DNA of 9,437 nt from Bacillota bacterium (lineage in GTDB: Bacteria; Bacillota; Clostridia; Peptostreptococcales; Anaerovoracaceae), in contig JAFYIC010000153.1 of assembly GCA_017538845.1 (NCBI GenBank), forward strand, positions 1 through 9,437, given 5' to 3'. Numbering within the stretch: position 1 is the stretch's first letter; each line of letters opens with the position of its first letter. Positions 5,992-9,437 of the stretch are shown here, one piece after another. The notes beneath the pieces are model-generated. The model saw only the letters and a list, made by a program, of their open reading frames with translations. It did no database searches and was not told the DNA's origin. The position numbers were made by a program, and so were the translations under genes.

Positions 5992-7140
5992 ATGATCAAG
6001 AGAATACTGGTATTTCTGATAGGCGCAGTCATGGCCTTTGCAATGGTCCCGGGTATGTCGTTTGCCGCAGATACGGACGGATATAATGATATGCCGAATA
6101 AGCAGCGCAGCAGAGATGCTAATCAGGTAAGAGTTGATTACAACAAGGATGCTGATTATATAAGCAGCAACAAGTTCGGATATTTTGAAAGAATACACCT
6201 TGAACCGGGAGTATATGAGTTCAAGATGTGGACAGGCAGCCTTGACGAAGGAAAGACAGCAAGCGCATACGGCGGGCTGTTCACAGATGACCGTACTTTC
6301 GACGAACCCCTGAACGGGGAAGGCCGCTTTGCGTATGATACGTCGGAATCGAAAACATACGGCTCGGTCGTGTACAAGGTCACCAGCGCGGGGAAGTATT
6401 ATCTTGGCGCGTATTCTAAAATGTCCATTGAAGCTGATAACGTGCGGGTATGGTTTTCACTGAACAACCTTAAGAAGATAAATCTTAACGCGGTTATGGA
6501 ATTTGGAACGGACTATGGTATCTGGTACGCTCAGGATGCGGAAAATGTGCGCCGGTATAAAATAGAGCCTAACGTTACCGGTGAACTCCGGTTCATAATG
6601 AGCCGGCCGGGTGAGATAAAGATCTACGACGCAAATGGTAACAAACTTTTGTCAAAATCAACGACTGGCAAAGAAAAATACAAGTATTTCGGAGTTACAG
6701 GCGGCAAGACATACAGGATAAGCATAATAAACAATTCGGACTATCCGCAACGGGGCTTCTGGATCAGACAAAAGCTGATCATGAAGACTCAGCTCGCCGG
6801 TAAAAGCAAGAAGAAGGCCCGCGAACTGAACAAAGGGAAATATTATTTAGCGTTCAGATATGCAGGGCTTGAAGATGCCAGATGGTTCAAATTAAAGACG
6901 ACCAAGAAGAGCAGACTGAAGTTCTCCTATGAAGGGCATGTGAGTGACAGGATAGTTCTCAAGATACTGAAAAGTGACGGCAAAAAACTGATAAAGAATG
7001 GCGTCCGCAATATCACGGTAAAGAATCCTGACGGCAGTTTCACAACGGAGAAGCTGAAGAAGGGAACGTACTACGTCAAAGTCATACGCGGTACAAAATA
7101 CACTTCCGGCTGGTGCAAAGTCAAATGGAATTACAAATAG
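5992..7140 (+). CDS. Secreted protein of unknown function with three beta-rich units
   Basis: A 382-residue protein that I do not recognise by name. Residues 1-25 form a clear signal peptide (basic MIKR, hydrophobic core, SFA/AD cleavage after residue 25). No LPXTG motif, C-terminal membrane segment or lipobox is visible, so it is probably released or loosely wall-bound. The mature part appears to hold three similar beta-sandwich-like units, about 58-155, 184-262 and 290-380. They share patterns such as aromatic-K-(I/L) openings (RRYKIE, ARWFKLK) and closing strands (GKYYLGAY, GKTYRISI, KGTYYVKV). This resembles pre-peptidase C-terminal (PPC)-like domains; that is inference from pattern. The last third is strongly basic. 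There is one cysteine (375), and no protease or hydrolase catalytic motif. AAGGAGGG lies 7 nt before the ATG. It is apparently monocistronic. Confidence 0.85.
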   Translation: MIKRILVFLIGAVMAFAMVPGMSFAADTDGYNDMPNKQRSRDANQVRVDYNKDADYISSNKFGYFERIHLEPGVYEFKMWTGSLDEGKTASAYGGLFTDDRTFDEPLNGEGRFAYDTSESKTYGSVVYKVTSAGKYYLGAYSKMSIEADNVRVWFSLNNLKKINLNAVMEFGTDYGIWYAQDAENVRRYKIEPNVTGELRFIMSRPGEIKIYDANGNKLLSKSTTGKEKYKYFGVTGGKTYRISIINNSDYPQRGFWIRQKLIMKTQLAGKSKKKARELNKGKYYLAFRYAGLEDARWFKLKTTKKSRLKFSYEGHVSDRIVLKILKSDGKKLIKNGVRNITVKNPDGSFTTEKLKKGTYYVKVIRGTKYTSGWCKVKWNYK

Positions 7141-7933
7141 AATCAAAGAAACATTTAACAGAAGAAGGTCTTCCGATAAGAACGGAGGACTTTCTTTTTA
7201 TGGAAAGGGGCTCGCCTTTTATATCCGAGACGAGGCATCCGGTCTCACTTGCTATAAGGCTTCCTGCGGCATAATCCCAGGGAGACAGGGAAAGCTCCGC
7301 GAACAGTGCGAATCTTCCGCATGCGGTCCAGCAGCAGTCAAGGGCCGCCGAACCTGTACGCCTCACGTCAGCCGCCATTTCATACAGCTGTCCGGCAAGA
7401 TCGAAGGTGGGAGCATTAGTTGATTCGTCATAAGGGGACGTTCCGAATACAGCTATTGATGCTTCCAGATCTTCGTCGAAAACGGGCAGTTTTCTGCCGT
7501 TCAGGTAGCATCCGAAACCTTTTTCCGCGCTGAACAGTTCATTTCTGAAGGGATCGTAGATGACGCCGATCTCAACAGAGCCGTCAACAGCCATAGCGAT
7601 GGACGTACAGCTGTGCCGGTGGCCGAATACAAAGTTCGACGTACCGTCGATGGGATCTATGATAAAGCAGATACCTTTATCCACGTCATCGGGGTCTGTG
7701 ATCAGATACTGCTGATCGAAACGGGTGTCTTCTTCACAGAAAAAACGGCATTCCGGAACTAACCCGAGTAGTTTGTCCATGAGCATTTTCTGTATCTCAA
7801 GATCGATGGAAGTGACGATATCGCGTCTTCCTGTTTTTTCTTCTATGCTGAAGTCGGTCGCAGACGATATGATGTCTCCCGCTTCGAGCGCCAGATTTTC
7901 GATTTCTTTTCTCAATTCAGCTTTATCGTTCAT
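7121..7933 (-). CDS. Inositol monophosphatase-family phosphatase
   Basis: A 270-residue enzyme of the Mg2+-dependent, Li+-sensitive phosphatase superfamily; cytoplasmic. Metal-site motifs are present: FFCEEDT with Glu67/68, DPIDGTSNFVFG (93-104) with Asp93, Asp96, Gly97 and Thr98, and WDYAAGSLIASETG (219-232) with Asp220. DIVTSID (38-44) and RRTGSAALD (191-199) also fit. Length is normal and no key residue is missing. The substrate cannot be read from sequence: inositol phosphate, 3'(2'),5'-bisphosphate nucleotide (CysQ-like) and other sugar phosphates are all possible, so I give no symbol. The start ATG (complement of 7931-7933) has GGAGG 8 nt upstream. The stop overlaps the convergent secreted-protein gene by 20 bp. 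It is divergent from sstT, sharing a 119-bp control region. Confidence 0.94.
   Translation of the reverse strand: MNDKAELRKEIENLALEAGDIISSATDFSIEEKTGRRDIVTSIDLEIQKMLMDKLLGLVPECRFFCEEDTRFDQQYLITDPDDVDKGICFIIDPIDGTSNFVFGHRHSCTSIAMAVDGSVEIGVIYDPFRNELFSAEKGFGCYLNGRKLPVFDEDLEASIAVFGTSPYDESTNAPTFDLAGQLYEMAADVRRTGSAALDCCWTACGRFALFAELSLSPWDYAAGSLIASETGCLVSDIKGEPLSIKRKSSVLIGRPSSVKCFFDSICNSI
7161..7199 (+). terminator. Intrinsic terminator of the secreted-protein gene
   Basis: The stem from 7162-7175 to 7183-7196 (core GGTCTTCCG with CGGAGGACT, two G-U pairs) has a 7-nt loop, and the T-rich run TTTCTTTTT (7191-7199) follows. It starts about 20 nt after the stop at 7140. It lies wholly within the 3' part of the opposite-strand IMPase gene, so these bases serve both roles. 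The opposite-strand copy is followed by AAGAA-type sequence rather than a good T-run. Confidence 0.85.
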
Positions 7934-7952
7934 TTACAGATCCTCCGGGTCC

Positions 7953-7961
7953 ATTATATCA
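7953..7961 (-). promoter_or_regulatory. IMPase-gene promoter (extended -10)
   Basis: Read on the minus strand, TGATATAAT (7961 down to 7953) is a perfect extended -10, identical to the one at 5960-5968. The -35 position (7981-7976) is not a consensus match and lies within the GGCATATATATGCC palindrome. The transcript would start near 7946, within the ribosome site, giving a leader of only about a dozen nucleotides. Confidence 0.6.
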
Positions 7962-7971
7962 GAGAATACGG

Positions 7972-8000
7972 TTGCGGGCATATATATGCCATAGTAAAAT
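7972..8000 (+). promoter_or_regulatory. sstT: sstT promoter
   Basis: TTGCGG (7972-7977) and TAAAAT (7995-8000) are separated by exactly 17 nt, a good sigma-A promoter. The start is predicted near 8007, leaving a leader of about 45 nt. The spacer is filled by a perfect palindrome, and the promoter lies back-to-back with the IMPase promoter. Confidence 0.65.
7977..7990. promoter_or_regulatory. Candidate operator: 14-bp perfect palindrome
   Basis: GGCATATATATGCC is its own reverse complement over all 14 bp. It begins at the last base of the sstT -35 box and ends 4 bp before the -10 box, and also covers the -35 position of the divergent IMPase promoter. A dimeric regulator here would be placed to repress both genes. 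I do not know which regulator would bind it. Confidence 0.5.
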
Positions 8001-8052
8001 AATCAGAGGCAATAATCATTTTTCTAAATGCGTTTGGAGGGAATACTCTGTT

Positions 8053-9282
8053 ATGATGAAAATTATCAGAAGATGGAATTCCATCAGTCTCATTCTGAGG
8101 ATACTGGTGGGAATCATTATCGGAATCATTCTGGGGCTGCTGTGTCCGTCCCAGACCTGGATAAATATTCTGGGAGAACTGTTCGTAGGCGCTTTGAAGG
8201 CAGTAGCGCCGATAATGGTCTTTGTACTTGTAGCCACATCTCTTGCAAGAGCAAAGGGCGGTCACGCTAAAAAGTTCAGGACTGTTATTTTCCTGTATAT
8301 TTTCAGCACGCTCATTGCTGCGATCACGACTGTAATAACGAACTTCATACATCCGGTAACAGTTCCTCTTACAGGGATCGAAGCGGTAGAAGGGTATACA
8401 GCGCCGACCGGCATGGGCGAAGTAATAGGCAATATGCTTAAGAACATCGTGGCTAACCCTATAGATGCCATGATTAACTCCAATTATCTGGGCATCCTTT
8501 TCTGGGCCGTGATACTCGGTATCGCTCTTAAGTTCGCGTCAGACACCACAAAGAGAGTGTTAACTGATGTGTCGAACGCTGTTACCATGGCGGTACGTGC
8601 TGTTATCAGCTGCGCGCCCTTCGGTATCCTTGGTCTCGTATTCGGAGCCGTATCCGAAAACGGTATGTCCATATTCAAGACATACGGAGAGCTTGTAGCT
8701 GTTCTGGTAGTGACCATGCTGCTCGTAGCCCTGGTTCTCAATCCGATCATAGTCGGGATCACGCTTCGTCACAACCCGTATCCACTGGTTCTGAGATGCC
8801 TGAAAGACAGCGGTATCACTGCTTTCTTCACCAGGAGTTCAGCGGCCAACATACCTGTCAATATGAGGCTGTGCGATAAACTGGGACTGGATGAGGACAT
8901 GTATTCGGTTTCGATACCTCTTGGCGCGACTATCAACATGAACGGCGCGGCGGTTACGATCACGACATTCTCTCTCGTGGCAGCATTCACCACCGGCGTG
9001 CAGGTAACCATTCCGCTGGCGATACTGCTGAGCGTAATTGCGACTTTCTCCGCGTGTGGCGCGTCAGGTGTTGCGGGAGGATCATTGCTGCTCATTCCTA
9101 TGGGATGCTCGTTGTTTGGCATATCACCTGATGTCGGAATGCTGATGGTAGGAATAGGATTCATAATCGGCGTTATACAGGATTCACTTGAAACAGCTAT
9201 CAACTCGTCCGGAGACGTTATATTCACTGCAACGGCCGAGTTCAGGGAATGGAAAAAGGAAGGTCAGGTACTCCCGTTATAG
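8053..9282 (+). CDS. sstT: Na+/serine-threonine symporter SstT
   Basis: A 409-residue inner-membrane importer of the dicarboxylate/amino acid:cation symporter (DAACS) family, close in length to E. coli SstT (414). It couples Na+ entry to serine and threonine uptake. The match to SstT is strong along the chain: LGELFVGALKAVAPIMV (40-56), ANPIDAMINSNYLGILFWA (134-152), AFFTRSSAANIPVNM (257-271, the re-entrant HP1 serine motif), VSIPLGATINMNGAA (286-300, TM7 region) and GFIIGVIQDSLETAINSSGDVIFTA (369-393, TM8 binding region). Start choice: GGAGGG at 8036-8041 precedes ATG 8053 (11-nt spacer); ATG 8056 is equally possible. The open frame reaches back to 7972, but that part crosses the promoter and lacks homology. 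nfo follows after 21 nt. Confidence 0.95.
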   Translation: MMKIIRRWNSISLILRILVGIIIGIILGLLCPSQTWINILGELFVGALKAVAPIMVFVLVATSLARAKGGHAKKFRTVIFLYIFSTLIAAITTVITNFIHPVTVPLTGIEAVEGYTAPTGMGEVIGNMLKNIVANPIDAMINSNYLGILFWAVILGIALKFASDTTKRVLTDVSNAVTMAVRAVISCAPFGILGLVFGAVSENGMSIFKTYGELVAVLVVTMLLVALVLNPIIVGITLRHNPYPLVLRCLKDSGITAFFTRSSAANIPVNMRLCDKLGLDEDMYSVSIPLGATINMNGAAVTITTFSLVAAFTTGVQVTIPLAILLSVIATFSACGASGVAGGSLLLIPMGCSLFGISPDVGMLMVGIGFIIGVIQDSLETAINSSGDVIFTATAEFREWKKEGQVLPL

Positions 9283-9303
9283 TAATTGATCACAGGAGAA
9301 AAA

Positions 9304-9437
9304 ATGACGAAGAAAAAAGAACTGTATATCGGCTGTCATCTTTCATCTGCGGATGGATTTGAAGCCATGGGGAAAAACGCCCTGAGCATAGACGCCAATA
9401 CCTTTGCCTTTTTCACAAGGAACCCGAGAGGGGGAAA
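9304..9437 (+). CDS. nfo: Endonuclease IV (AP endonuclease), 3'-partial
   Basis: Only the first 44 residues are in the window. [12 protein letters not shown] (8-19) and [16 protein letters not shown] (29-44) match the N-terminal strand and first helix-strand of the TIM-barrel enzyme that cuts at abasic sites (E. coli YIGAHVS... and IDATAFALFTKNQR). The Zn ligands lie beyond the window end, so completeness cannot be judged. AGGAG (9294-9298) is 5 nt before the ATG. The 21-nt gap after the sstT stop, with no terminator, indicates co-transcription with sstT. The product would act downstream of Ung in base-excision repair. Confidence 0.9.
   Translation, partial: MTKKKELYIGCHLSSADGFEAMGKNALSIDANTFAFFTRNPRGG

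Noticed and set aside
7972..8052. Longer open frame upstream of sstT (27 extra codons)
   Set aside because: It crosses the predicted promoter and leader, shows no SstT similarity, and ATG 8053 gives the normal length with a GGAGGG upstream.
1..9437. Mobile element, CRISPR array, tRNA or rRNA
   Set aside because: No transposase or integrase motifs, terminal inverted repeats, regularly spaced repeats or structural-RNA signatures were seen.

Overview
The window looks like a chromosomal segment of an anaerobic Bacillota (Clostridia-type) genome. The reasons are strong GGAGG-type ribosome sites before nearly every gene, moderate GC content, an S2 and EF-Ts pair of Firmicutes character, a stand-alone LytTR regulator, and an SstT-type transporter next to an endonuclease IV with a clostridial-style N-terminus. 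I cannot name the species. Nothing points to a phage, plasmid, transposon, CRISPR array, tRNA or rRNA.

Layout, left to right. (1) 2-649 (+): uracil-DNA glycosylase (ung), missing about 7-8 N-terminal residues at the window edge. (2) 727-3286 (+): lemA and a large DUF2207 membrane protein with a glycine-rich tail; the two frames overlap by 14 nt, so they are probably translationally coupled. (3) 3393-3800 (+): a small stand-alone LytTR DNA-binding protein, probably started at TTG. Its first codons contain a hairpin plus T-run that looks like an intrinsic terminator. (4) 3943-5861 (+): rpsB and tsf, with a promoter overlapping the end of the LytTR gene, a roughly 130-nt leader and a textbook terminator at 5880-5908. 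EF-Ts carries an apparent insert of about 65 residues. (5) 5992-7140 (+): an unrecognised secreted protein with three apparent beta-rich repeat units and its own promoter. (6) 7121-7933 (-): an inositol-monophosphatase-family enzyme, tail-to-tail with (5) and overlapping it by 20 bp. The terminator of (5) lies inside this coding sequence. (7) 8053-9282 (+): sstT, a Na+/serine-threonine symporter, divergent from (6). A perfect 14-bp palindrome lies between its -35 and -10 boxes. (8) 9304-window end (+): nfo (endonuclease IV), N-terminus only, 21 nt behind sstT.

Most genes are housekeeping: base-excision repair at both ends (ung, nfo), translation in the middle (rpsB, tsf), and cell envelope or transport elsewhere. 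I see no clear new multi-gene system. The points most worth following are regulatory or structural: the terminator-like hairpin within the LytTR gene start, the palindrome nested in the divergent IMPase/sstT promoters, the EF-Ts insert, and the terminator embedded in an antisense coding region.
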